A DNA stretch of 64,000 nt, taken from assembly GCF_023278565.1 (NCBI RefSeq), contig NC_064675.1, forward strand, positions 7,688,001 through 7,752,000, read 5' to 3'. Position numbers and translations under genes: made by a program. Each line of letters begins with the position of its first letter. Position 1 is the first letter of the stretch. The notes beneath the pieces are model-generated. The model saw only the letters and a list, made by a program, of their open reading frames with translations. It did not search any database and was not told the origin of the DNA. Positions 33,038-44,692 of the stretch are shown piece after piece. The DNA is from Colletotrichum lupini (taxonomy: Eukaryota; Ascomycota; Sordariomycetes; Glomerellales; Glomerellaceae).

Positions 33038-34245
33038 CGTGGTGGTTTGTGAGGTCACGATAGTGACCGTGGTCTGTGTGGTCTTTGGCAGAGGTGGTTG
33101 TGGGATTTCTAAAAAGCTCTACGATCTAGGAAAAATAAAATGTGAAAAGTCGATGAGACGGATGTTTGTGAAGAGGTTGACGTTGAGACGGAGTGCCCAG
33201 CCGGCGGGAAACAGCTCGTGAACGGGCGGCCCTCCGGCCCCTCAGGTCCCCTCACGGCGGGGAAGCTCCCCCACCTTTTGTACCCTTACCACACATTGAA
33301 CATCGATTTGAGCTACCTTCAAGAGGCAAGTTGTGAGGGACTCAAAGATAGCGTGAAAATACTTGCTCACTGCGGCATTGAGATGGAGTGGCAGACTCGT
33401 CTCATGGCTGGGTCAGTGACCGGCAGGACCCCTCACGACCCCTCCATCTTTCAAGCGCTATCTTATCGGCCATGCGGGGGGGCCCATTGAGAATGGGGCC
33501 GCTCCGAGCCGACGGCGGCCGCCGGCCTTTGGTTCCGGGTGAGGTACTGCTTAGGTGCTTGAGTGCTTACCTCAAGTCCGTAAGGCATCTTTCTACTATT
33601 TGTTGCTCTTTATACAGGGAGACATGAGGCCGTGAACCTGAAACTTGTGCAAGGCACCATAGCTGCAGCATAATGGTAAGGTCGAGTCACTGGCGGGATT
33701 CATGAAGATTCAGATGAGAAAACTGGAACCGCAAAAGCTTGGCTTCCAACATGTGGGTAAGCCCCTATATAGAGACTTACACCCACTGGTGAGTTTCGTG
33801 TTTGTTGCTGAATGCTTTTCGGTGATGTCGCAAGCCTCACGCATGTCCGCAATACCAACAATCCCCCATTCATGACATGAGGATGAGGATGAGATGACAA
33901 ATGAGATGTGGCGGGATATGCGAGCCCCAAGTCAGCGATTTCCAGCGCTCAGTCAGCCACCACCGCTAGCTTGGTAACCCGTGCGGGTACCTGTAGAAGC
34001 GAAACCTCATCTCAATTACACCCCTGTCTCTCATCCTCTCCCTCATCTCAAATATCTGGTTGGTACTCACTTCATCTCAACTTTTCGGATCGATCAGAGT
34101 ATCAATTGTAAAAAGGTGAACAATCCATGATTCAATCTCATCCATTTTAATGATCATCATCCCACCACTGATACTAATCTCAAGCCTCTTCACAACAACC
34201 CAAACCTGCCCAAACCACTCATCCCTCCACGCCCTCACTCTCAAA
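33038..34245. other. Divergent intergenic region
   Basis: 1.2 kb between the NiCoT and UCH genes. No gene supported. Stress-element-like CCCCT strings occur at 33428-33444. The UCH frame is open upstream to an ATG at 34150, which would add 32 mostly hydrophobic and polar residues. Confidence 0.4.
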
Positions 34246-35037
34246 ATGCCCCAAACCTACAACAAAGCCTTCATCCCCCTCGAATCCAACCCCCAAGTCT
34301 TCAATGAACTCATCGCCGCCCTTGGTGCCTCACCTGACCTCCACTTCCAAGACGTCTTCGCCCTCGACGATCCGGCCTTCCTCCCACCCAAGATCCTCGC
34401 CCTCGTTCTCGTCTTCCCTACAACGCCAACCTACGAAGCGCGGCTGACGGCCGAGGACGCCGGCGCAAAGGACTGGATGGTGGAACACGATGAGGAGGAC
34501 GAGGATGCGGTGTGGTTTAAGCAGACTATCAATAATGCCTGTGGTTTGTATGCTGTTTTGCATGCTTTGGCAAACGGCCGGGCCAAAGACTTTCTGAGTG
34601 AGTTGCCATGACTTTCCTCTCGACCCCTAACCAAAAGCCCCCAAAAAGACTGACAAGATTCAGCGCCGGGATCGTTGTTAGACAACCTCCTGTCCATCAC
34701 AGCGCCCATGGACCCAGCCCAGGCCGCCATGGTGCTAGAAAGCTCAACAGAACTCGAGGATGCGTACGCTGCTATCGCGACAAAGGGCGACACGGCGGCA
34801 CCGCAAAGTGCAGAGGACGAAGTCTACTTCCACTATATCTGCTTCGTCAAATCACCAGACACTGGCCACCTCTACGAGCTGGACGGAGATCGTAAAGGCC
34901 CGGTGGATAGAGGGATCCCAGACGAAGAGGAAAAGGTGGATCTCGGACCAAAATCCGTAGACCTTGTCAGGAACTTCATTCAGCAAGGAGGAGACGATAT
35001 TGGCTTCAGCCTCTTAGCCCTAACTGAAGGGGCATGA
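34246..35037 (+). CDS. UCH-type ubiquitin carboxyl-terminal hydrolase (peptidase C12)
   Basis: Exons 34246-34597 and 34664-35037 (66-nt intron, phase 1) give 241 aa, close to the usual ~230-240 aa of yeast Yuh1/UCH-L3 relatives. The start MPQTYNKAFIPLESNPQVFN matches the usual UCH beginning; an in-frame ATG at 34150 exists but would add an atypical leader. The catalytic site is visible: Gln93 and Cys99 in KQTINNACGLYAVLHAL, His174 in EVYFHYICF, and Asp191 in HLYELDGD. The enzyme removes small adducts from the C terminus of ubiquitin (and often Nedd8/Rub1). Loop region 65-90 is acidic. Divergent from the NiCoT gene, convergent with the prolidase gene. Confidence 0.92.
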
Positions 35038-35149
35038 ACAAGCACGTGCGTCTACGTGGAAACCAACCAGCACGTTTTGGCCGAGGCATCACGGTGGGGT
35101 TGTTATTTGGTCCTTTATTTTCTACGGCCGGGTCGTTCATGACGCCCCT

Positions 35150-36997
35150 TTAGCTCGCCTGGATAATCTTCTCCAATTCATCAGGGTCCTTGATGGTGGG
35201 CGTCAGGTTCTCACTGCCGTCCTTGGTGATGAGGATGTTGTCCTCGATTCTGCAAACAAATTAGCACACCTATACAGCTGAGAGCACCGGAATCAGGGCC
35301 TAACTCACCTCACACCACCGACATCCCAGTACTTGTCCAGGACGGCTTGGTCAATGAACTTGGAGTGAACGGGGTCCTTGAGGTACGGCTCAATGATGAA
35401 GCTGCAGAAGTAGATACCCGGCTCGACAGTCACGATGCTGCCGGCAGGGATCTGGCCTCTGACACGTAGGTACCGGAACATGGGGTCTGTATCGGCGTAG
35501 TTGGGGTTGCCACCGACGTCGTGGGTGTCCATGCCCAGGTAATGGCCGAGGCCGTGGGGGAAGAAAGCGACACTTGTCCTGCTCTTGAGGATCTCGTCCT
35601 TGTCTCCCTTGAGAATGCCGATAGCGTGGAGGCCATCGATGGCAATCTTGTGCGCCAGCAGATGAATGTCATCCCAGACGACGCCCTCCTTCAATGCAGC
35701 AGTTGTCTCGAGCTGCATCTTCAATACGGTGTCGTAGATTTGACGAGACTCCTTACTGAACTTGCCGGAAATGGGGAATGTGCGGGTCTAGTCAATATTA
35801 GTTGCGCGTTTATAGAGGCACTGTGATGCTAGACACTTGACTCACAATGTCAGATGCGTAGCAGTTCCATTCCGTGCCAGCATCAAGAAGAAGGTTCAGC
35901 TTTCCTTCCAGAGGCGCATCGTTGGCGACATAGTGCAGAGTGGCAGCTGCGCGACCTCCGGCAAAGATGCCGTGGTAAGCCTGGTTTTTGGCACCATTCG
36001 CGACGCTGTGCTGCAGGAACAATGCCTCCAGTTCCCTCTCGTTCTTGGCATTCTTGACAGCCTTGACGACGGCATGGTGACCAATTGTCGAGACATGGTT
36101 GGCCTTTCTGGTGAGGGCAACCTCGTAGTCGTCCTTGACCACACGGCAGCGCTCAATGGCATCCTTGAGAACGCTAAAGTTCTTGTCGTCGAACTCGAGG
36201 AAAGTGATGTTGTCGAGAACCTGGTCTTGGATGGCAAAGACGGTGTTTTTGGAGCCCTTGCCCAGCCGTGCAAGCTCGGCATTAACGTCTGTGGTGTACT
36301 TCACATCGTCGATATCGTACAGTTCCTTGGCCTCGGCGGCGCTGACGGGCAGACCAGACCAGATGACGCTATCGGGATCGATAGGGGGGATGAAGAGAGT
36401 CGACTTGTTTGTCGCAAGATCGAAAACGTAGTGGCAGTCGGCGAGAGGGCAGCCGGTCAGGTAGTAGAAGTAGCGGCGCTGTCTTTGCGATGGGTGTCAG
36501 GCATAATTGAACAGATAAGGTAGGTAGCGATGGGCCAAAGGTTAAGATAGACGCTAGAGACGATACCTGAAGGGCTCGGGCTCGTCATTGTCCTCGAGCA
36601 TCTTGGTCATGCGACCCTCGACATAGAGAACACCAGAGGCGTTTGGGACCTTGGACTTGACATAGTCGGCGACACGGAGGGCATGCTCCTTGGCGGGGTA
36701 CTTGCCCTTGAGCACCGTCTCATAGTCTTGAGCCATGGTGGCGGTGGGTGTGGCGGAGAAGAGCCGCCTTGGTGAGGTCTGGAAGGGAGCTGCTTTGCGA
36801 TGCGACGGGGAAGCTTGCCGTGATCTGCCAAGGCGTCTGGGTGCTGCGGCGGTTGATAGCTGTTGGAATCGGAGTTGACCGATGAGGCTCCTTGCTGCTT
36901 GTGGTGGCGGCGGTGGTGGTGGTAGTGTTGGTGGTACAAAGTTGGATCGGTGAGCAAGAATGTTGCGTGCTGACCGAGTAGATGTTCTGGTCAACAT
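35150..36997 (-). CDS. pepP: Xaa-Pro aminopeptidase/prolidase (pepP type) with optional mitochondrial presequence
   Basis: Four exons on the minus strand: (36997 or 36736)-36567, 36482-35846, 35787-35309 and 35249-35150; introns 84, 58 and 59 nt. From the inner ATG (36736, [19 protein letters not shown]) the protein is 461 aa, the normal length for fungal pepP. Metal ligands of the pita-bread fold are present: Asp in [10 protein letters not shown] and in ASDITRTFP, His in [19 protein letters not shown], Glu in VTVEPGIYF and in [10 protein letters not shown]. It cleaves Xaa-Pro dipeptides or N-terminal Xaa-Pro bonds with Mn2+. The frame continues upstream to an ATG at 36997, adding 87 residues with no Asp or Glu, many Arg and Ser, a poly-Pro run and PRRLFSA before the inner Met, as expected for a mitochondrial targeting sequence. 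Confidence 0.9.
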
Positions 36998-39900
36998 GAA
37001 GGGAGTCCAGCCGGCCGTCACACCCGACGATTCTGCCTTTGTGGAGGGGTCAGGAACTCTGGAATTCAGACGAAGGAGGGGCACTGAGCAGTCAGCAGCA
37101 CTGTAAGCCGAGTTTAGGCGCAAAAGTACCTCAAGATGATATGAGGTGAGGTGCTGAGAAGCGGGACAACGATAGCTGTAAGGCACCTTAGTGACGAATC
37201 AGAGCTCTCGGACGCGTCGGATGAGGAAGCTGGTTTGCGCCAACGGGCCCTGAATGGGGTCGAATTTCTTAAAAGCTCGACGCCTTTCCCACCACGGCGG
37301 ACGAGAGCAACAGTGCAATCTCGAGACTTGCGTTACGTAATCACACGGTGCTCGGATGGCTCCACTTTCCGCGGCACATTATGTAAGGTAAGCCGATGTT
37401 GCCCGACACTGGCAGAAACCTGAGACCTCTTTCTGGCAGCTGGCAGCAAGAGTACGGACTTGAGTACATACATGGGTAAGGTTAACGCTTAGTAACCCTA
37501 CCTTACCTAAGCCAACGAAGCTCGGGAGAAGAAGGCGCGAGACGGTCGGTACCTTAGGTTCACGATATCACCGCAATACCTCAGGCCGTTTGTTCCATTT
37601 GTTTCCCCAACTCCAATGCAAACTTCTGACGTACAACAACTTCGAGCTTCTCCAAGACTCCAACCCGCCCTCCACCTGTTCACATGTCATGTTCATGGAT
37701 GTCTAGTGCCCGCATCCACAACCCGTTCGCGATTGTCCTCGTTAATCCCTTTTTGGCTTCCCTCGTGGCACTGGAACCTGAACCCCTTCACTGGAACCCC
37801 TTCGCCGAGGCGGCTCAACCAAAAAGCAACGACGATGCAGCTTGCCCCTCCAAACTTCAATGCACATGAACCACCATTGACGTTTCATGGGTCATGCGAC
37901 GCTGAATGCTCAAGGATCTAGATATAAACACCCCAAGCAACGCTTGCACCGGGTTGTCTTGTCTAGGTCGAATGATTCTTACAAACATCGAATCCCTTCA
38001 GATGGCATTCAGTTTTCGACCAAGAACTCGGGCTGGCCGACCCCTCCCCTGCTGACCACGACCATCAGTCTGCTTTGCACATGAAGAAGCCGTCACTGTA
38101 CTGTTTCAACTGCGGCCTGCATCCTCTTCGCAGCTAGACCAATCAAGACCAACTGCAGTAAACCAGTACGGGCTTCTATCACCACACCAAGGATCGCCTC
38201 CCCTGAACCTCAAAACCTCGTTTCTCCAAACTTCCAGTTCTCCCCCCCTCGACCGGGGTGTCTGCGTGACGTACAGAGTACATACAACAAAGGACTGTCT
38301 GTCTAGCGTCTATTTCTCTTTTGCTCCAGCGAGAGGGTTGCGTCGCTTCAGGCGAGTAAATCCTCCCGAAGCCACCCCCCGCCAACTTGCACAACCAAGA
38401 GACTCAGATATCCGGCTAGCCAAACAGGGCAGAGACCGGCACGGCGAAGCAACGACATTTGTCAATTTCCAGAACCAACACCTATCTAGCTGCTGTTGTT
38501 ATTGCACTGCCCCCTTCATCAAGAACAACAGGCCAAGACTTGCCATTTCACCGCAATAACATTCGCGACATCAGCCATCAGATGATGCCCAAAAAGCCCA
38601 CAAGAGCTACGCCTAAAGTTTCGTTCCACATTAGCTGGCCTGGTCGTGATGAAGGCCGCGGACAGTGTCCGACAATCCATCGCCTTCGTGGCCTGCCTCC
38701 ACTGTCTTGGCCAACACCGAGGGGCATCGATGGATGCCATCCCGCAGAGAACGAGCATCCACCTGGATGGGCTCAGTCCAACATCCCAACATGCGACTGA
38801 TTACTGATTTGCTCAGAGCCTCACACTACGTTACAGCAACTCCACCACAGGTCCTTTCTGCTTCTCCAACGTCAGTGCTTTCTTCCCCGATCTTGGCCGC
38901 CAACCCACAGAATCCCCAGGGGGAATTACTGGACCTGTGTTTGTCCACTGGTACTTGAACAATGGGCCAAGAAACCCCCCAGTCGAGCCACTAAATAATC
39001 AACCCGAGTCAAGTCTGAACGTCCGTCTTAGTCACTGGATCCTGGCAAACCCAGGTCCTGCCACCGACCTTTCAGATACCACCCCGGAACTATTGTCCCA
39101 GAGTACAGATACCGTTCGCGCCCAAGATGTTGCGAGGCTCGGGAGATAGAAGAGACATGAATATGTGACAGCAAATCGAGCATAAATTATTTGGCGTAAA
39201 GGACGCGAAGCCCACGAACGAGTGGTTATTGCGTACACCATCAACGAGCAGCAGACCCTTGCAAGATTCGAATGTCACGGAGCAACCTGGCGCCTGGGTT
39301 GGTTACTCCGTAAACCTACAGATAAGATGTGGCATTCTGTGACCCGTCACCCAGGAAGTCTCGTCTTCTGGGGACCCTATCTGAACCCACCGGCTTGCCC
39401 AGCCTCTGTCGTCAAAATCTTCTGGCATGCCACGAGCCCAAGGCGCAGAGCACACGACCTGCTTCAGATCCATCCGGCCATATGAAGAACCGAGAATTCG
39501 CTGCGAAGCAAAAATGACTCTGGTGCTGATCTGCTTTCCCGAAACATGCAGAGGTAGCTAGCCATCACAGAGGCAAAGACAGACAAGCGCCTTGGTACGT
39601 CCGTAATACGCGAACAATCCCAATGAGGTTGGTAGGTGGCGGGCTGTGGGCAAGCAGCTAGATACATCTGAATACGGGCATTATTCGTCAGTATTCGAAG
39701 CGTCTCGTTCTACCCTCGAACATCTCGGGCCAAACCCCGACGCCCAGGGTTGGACGCTGCCGTATGCCGGCCAACATTCTTGGGTTCATGGATGGCGCCT
39801 ACGAACCGAATCAGGCATTCCGATCCCGTACCGCTCGAGGTCCATCACTCAAGTACGGCCTACCATGCTCGGCTTTTATTCGTTCGCGGAGCCAGCAGTC

Positions 39901-41616
39901 TTCCATAGTACGCCAGTTCAGTCAACCGTCTGATACAGTCTCGAAATTAGCGCTTCCATGGCCCACCTGCTATGGCCCCGTTCCTAATTCAAAACTGCTT
40001 CCGTCCAATACGATACGTGACCGAAGAGGGTATCGAATCCTTCACATCTCCATTGTACGGTCTTTTAATCTTCCAACACTCTACCCCGCAAGGAACCCCG
40101 ACCGCCACGCCCGTCCCCCGGCCACCCTCCGCTCCCGTTATTTTTGCTCGCCCGCACGTCTGCACCTTATTTAGGCGTCTTGGGGCTCGGCAGTCCGCCT
40201 GGTGTCGGTCCGATAAGGCCATCTCTCTTTACGGTTCTCTCAAATGAGAGGGAGGCGGTCTCGAAGCCTGGTCAGCAGCCCAATCACGACTTTCAATCGA
40301 CGTGGGTCTGTTCTCACACTGCTTGCAAGCTGCCCTCCCTCTTTTCTCCCGACATGACGTAGGACAAGCCTTGCTGGGAAAAATCCCACGGCAGCCAGGA
40401 TACGGGGGTACGATGCCGGACATGGATCAGAGGCAGCCCGCCTCTTTGCGCGAAAAAGGCTGGTTTTGCCTTCTTCAATATGACAGTACGGTCTCGATGT
40501 CGCTTACCACTCAAATCAACATTGCGCTGCACAGCTCAAACTTAGCTCAGAGCAAATGCGCGTAGCCCCAATCCCAAGACTTGTCAAGATGCTCCATGCT
40601 CACTCAAGCCTTTCGGCCTGTCCCCTATATCTTTCTCGGCGATGGACTATGTGGATAACAAGCAACGCGAAGCCTCGACGATCGAGCTTGAAGTCTTTTG
40701 TCCTTACCTCCTGTCTCTGCTTCCCCGCGCTTGGCCGGCTGGGATGATTGCGTGGCGCTCCATGGCGGCCAAAAAGTCAATGAATGCGCCAAGCGCTTGG
40801 CTCTCACGATCACTTCTCAGTATTGCGGGACGCGTGTGACTGGATGAACGACTCAGATGCCTCAAATCTTTCTGCACGTTACATTGCGAGGCACTAATAC
40901 GCGACACCGACAAGGGACCTGCGCATGTGTCACCTGGACAGTAACTATTCCCTTCCTACGTCTCCCTTGAATGTGTTATCCCGGAGAGAGCCCACTTGTA
41001 CTCCGTACAAACCCGTCAATTCGTCGGCGCTCTCACCCCTGGTGGAAAACAAACCACCGCCGGCGCAAGCTGTAGGCAGAGCAAAAAGCAACATCTACGG
41101 ATACAAACCGCCAAGCTCTACTACGACAGGGTTTTAGCACCAGAGAGCCCATGCCCAGACCAACAATGCGAGTCCAAAGGCTAGACTCGAGCGGATTCTC
41201 CCTCCTCGCGTGGGGCAAGGCAGTATAGGAACTTGATTACCTTGCCGATCTCGACCAGTCCCTTCACGTTCCTGTAGAACCAAAACTCCAGAGAACTGAA
41301 GTTTATGGGGTGTGTGCGGAGACGCCAAGGAGACAACTGCTCGAGTTTCTGGTACAGGATCATCGGCTGTTTTCGTCTGGTACCATGGGGTCGGTCTTGC
41401 CTCTCACGCCTCTATAAAGATCCACGGCTGCCCATGCGACGGTGCCATGCTGTCCATTCACTCTGGCTTGTCCTGTACGCGCGCCGAGCTTCCATTAATT
41501 TGTGAAGCCATCTCAGACGTTGTCACACGTCAGAAGCTCATTGTGTCGAAAACAGTCAACAGATCCAATCAATAGTCAAAACCAGATACGATACAGTATA
41601 CTCGCCCATCGCCAGT
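36998..41616. other. 4.6-kb gene-poor region
   Basis: No convincing gene. Many ORFs of 60-136 codons occur on both strands with inconsistent composition. AGGTACCTTAGG-type palindromic strings are concentrated at 37160-37560. The right part is probably the upstream region of the sugar transporter gene. No mobile-element protein recognised. Confidence 0.4.
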
Positions 41617-43758
41617 ATGGCTGATAAGATTCACCCAGAGGGGTAAGCTCTTCTCGTCAGTATTCCAGCCTTCCGAACTTTCTACTAACACAGATAACTC
41701 TCTAGCGAAAAGGTCGCCGATGTCTCTGGACATCATGAAGAGCGTGGCACTCACCAGCCCGACCCAGTTGAGCTCAGCCGCAACATCGAAGCAAAGTAAG
41801 TTGTCTTACACTTGTACGCGCCGAACCAAACCATGTCTGACCATGCATGCAGGATCAAGAATCCTCTCGAGGGAATCCCATACAACCAGCTCATGCGCGA
41901 TGTCGAGGCCTTTTGCACTGAGCACGGACTACAGGAGGAGATTGCCGTGTTCCGCAAGGGCGCACTGGTAGCTCAAGATCCAGAAGGCTATGAGACTCTC
42001 ACCGGCAGTGAAGCCCTCGATGAGGCTGAAATTACGGCTTTGCGAGAGGAAGTCACCCACAAGTGGCGTTTGCCCAAGAAGCTCTACTTGACCATCATCA
42101 CTTGCTCAATCGGCGCTGCCGTTCAAGGATGGGATCAGACTGGCACCAACGGCGCCAACATTTTCTTCCCTGAGGAATACGGCATTGCAACCAGCAGCAC
42201 CAGAGACCGTCTCATCCTCGGCCTCGTCAACGCTGGCCCTTACATTGGCAGCGCTCTCTGCGGTTGCTGGCTGTCTGACCCTCTCAACCACTACTTTGGC
42301 CGTCGCGGTGTCATCTTCTTCTCGGCTCACTTCTGTATCTGGCCTCTCATCGGTTCCGCTTTCAGCCACAACTGGCAACAACAACTCGCTAACCGTCTTC
42401 TCATGGGAATTGGTATGGGCGCGAAGGCCTCGACCGTACCCATCTACGCTGCCGAAAACTCTCCGCCATCGATTCGTGGTGCCCTGGTCATGTCATGGCA
42501 AATGTGGACGGCGTTCGGCATTGCACTGGGAACTGCCTTCAACCTGGCAGTCTACTACGCCAAGTACAACTGGCGTCTGATGCTCGGTATGCATATTTAC
42601 ATCACTTGAAGACTTCACATGAAAGCCAGGATCGCTAATTCCTTCAACTCGCAGGCGCTCCTTTCCTCCCCGCCGTTCCCTTGCTCTGCTTGATCTACCT
42701 CTGCCCCGAGTCTCCCCGTTGGCTCATGAAGAAGGGTCGTTACCGCGATGCTTGGAAGTCCATGATCCAGCTCCGACATAACAACATCCAATGCGCTCGT
42801 GATATGTACGCTATTCACGCCCAGCTGCAGCTTGAGAGTCAAGTCCTGGGCAAAAGCAACTATGCTAGCCGCTTTATGGAACTCTTCACCATTCCTCGCG
42901 TGCGCCGCGCCAACTTGGCTGCTTTCACCGTCATGATTGCCCAGCAGATGTGTGGTAAGTGAAAATAACGTGTCGTACACCCCTCCGTGGACGGAGCAGT
43001 ATCTGACAATATTGTGGAATGCAGGTATCAATATCATTGCCTTCTACTCGACAACTATTTTCAAGGATGCCAACATGGGCGATTTCCAGGCTCTGCTCGG
43101 TTCATTCGGTTTCGGAATGGTCAATTGGCTCTTTGCCTTCCCCGCATTCTGGACCATTGACACCTTTGGCCGAAGATCCCTGCTTCTGTTCACCTTCCCT
43201 CAGATGACTTGGACTTTGTTGGCCGCTGGTCTTTGCACGTTGATTGCGCCCGGTGTAACTCGCACTGCTCTGGTATCTCTCTTCGTCTACCTTTTCGGCG
43301 CCTTCTACTCGCCTGGTGAGGGTCCTGTACCCTTTACCTACTCTGCCGAGGTCTACCCCCTCTCTCATCGTGAGATGGGTATGGGTTTCGCCGTGGCCAC
43401 TTGCCTGTTCTGGGCCGCCATTTTGGGAATGACTTTCCCGTTCATTCTCGACAGACTCCACGTTGTTGGTGCCTTTGGCCTCTACGCTGGTTTCAACGTC
43501 GTTGCCTTCGTTATGATCCTGTTCTGGGTCCCCGAGACCAAGCAACGTACGCTGGAAGAGCTCGACTGGGTCTTTGCTCTGCCCACCGCCCGCTTTGCGC
43601 ACTACCAGGTCACCAAGGCGATTCCCTACTTCTTCAAGCGCTGGATCTTCTTCGACCGCAATGCTAAGCTGGAGCCTCTCTACACCTTCCAGCAACACCA
43701 GCGTGAGCAGCGTGCGGAGCGTGTCCCCAGCTCCGATGAAGAGAAAAAGAGCTACTAG
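41617..43758 (+). CDS. MFS sugar/polyol transporter (SP family)
   Basis: Five exons: 41617-41642, 41706-41795, 41853-42586, 42655-42954 and 43025-43758 (introns 63, 57, 68, 70 nt), about 627 aa. The first two small exons encode the hydrophilic N terminus (MADKIHPEG...). Twelve membrane segments follow. Sugar-porter motifs are visible: GCWLSDPLNHYFGRRG after TM2, CPESPRWLMKKGRYRDAW, IDTFGRRSLLL, the loop GPVPFTYSAEVYPL, and WVPETKQRTLEELD after TM12. The WDQTGTNGANIFFP stretch after TM1 marks a fungal clade often annotated as sugar or inositol transporters. It should act as a proton-coupled importer at the plasma membrane. The substrate is not readable from sequence. Confidence 0.92.
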
Positions 43759-44692
43759 GCTTGCCTTTTGCGGAGACTAGGCTATGCACACTAAGCGAAG
43801 CCTCGTCACACAACAATAATTGCTAGTGAAGGAAAGTTGGTTGCTTTGAGATATACCCAGACGGCGGATGAGAAAATGAACTTCACTTTCTTGCATGTCG
43901 ATGATATTCGACGGCATAATTCCGGGTGGCACGGCCTACTTTGAGTTTTGAATTGATACCAACTTGAATATATTGCCATCTTTCGAGCCTACAGCTATCC
44001 CCTAACAGTTCCCACTGCCTATCCCGATGTGTTTATTATTTGCATTAGATGTGTCCATCATAGCTTCAATCCCTCTCGGCGGCGCAGGTGTGTAGTGCCT
44101 GTCATCACCAGGATAAGCCGTGTCCGCGTCTCTGGCTTTCCCCGCGTACAGAGCTCTTCCACAACATTGTTTACCCGTACAAAAATCCGAAAACGATGGA
44201 TCGAAAAATGCCAAGACACGGCGCTTGCAATTGCCGGTCTTCTCTTTGCGTTATATAATATATCCCCGTCCCCGCATGGCCCGATGCCCCCAATACCGCT
44301 TTAGAGCCGTTGGGACCTGATATAAACTTTGACGCGGGTTCTTATTTCCGCCTTGGACTGCTTAGTCCCCAAGCTCCCGATCTTGGCATTTGCGTCTTGG
44401 TGTGGAGTCAAACTGAGAGGGTCTGAAGGGGAACATGGAGTCGGTACCGAGTATTCTGCGGCATATTGAGATGGCCGATTGCTTCAGCTGCCATGACTCG
44501 GTTCCAGCACCAGGTCCCAGCTCCAGGGACAAGGACATACCGGCATGTTGGGTCGACACAGTCTAAGACGAGCATAAGACGATTAATGGGTAATAGTAAA
44601 TGGAACATAAACATGGTACATCATCACGAGGCTGAAGAGATTGATGTAAGAGACCATTTGGATGACCCATCTCAATATAGCCGACAATGACA
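43759..44692. other. Convergent intergenic region
   Basis: 930 bases between convergent genes; both 3' UTRs are expected here. Short ORFs (44029-44304 and others) show no features. Confidence 0.45.

Noticed and set aside
43102..43698. 198-codon minus-strand frame
   Set aside because: Antisense shadow of the last exon of the sugar transporter.
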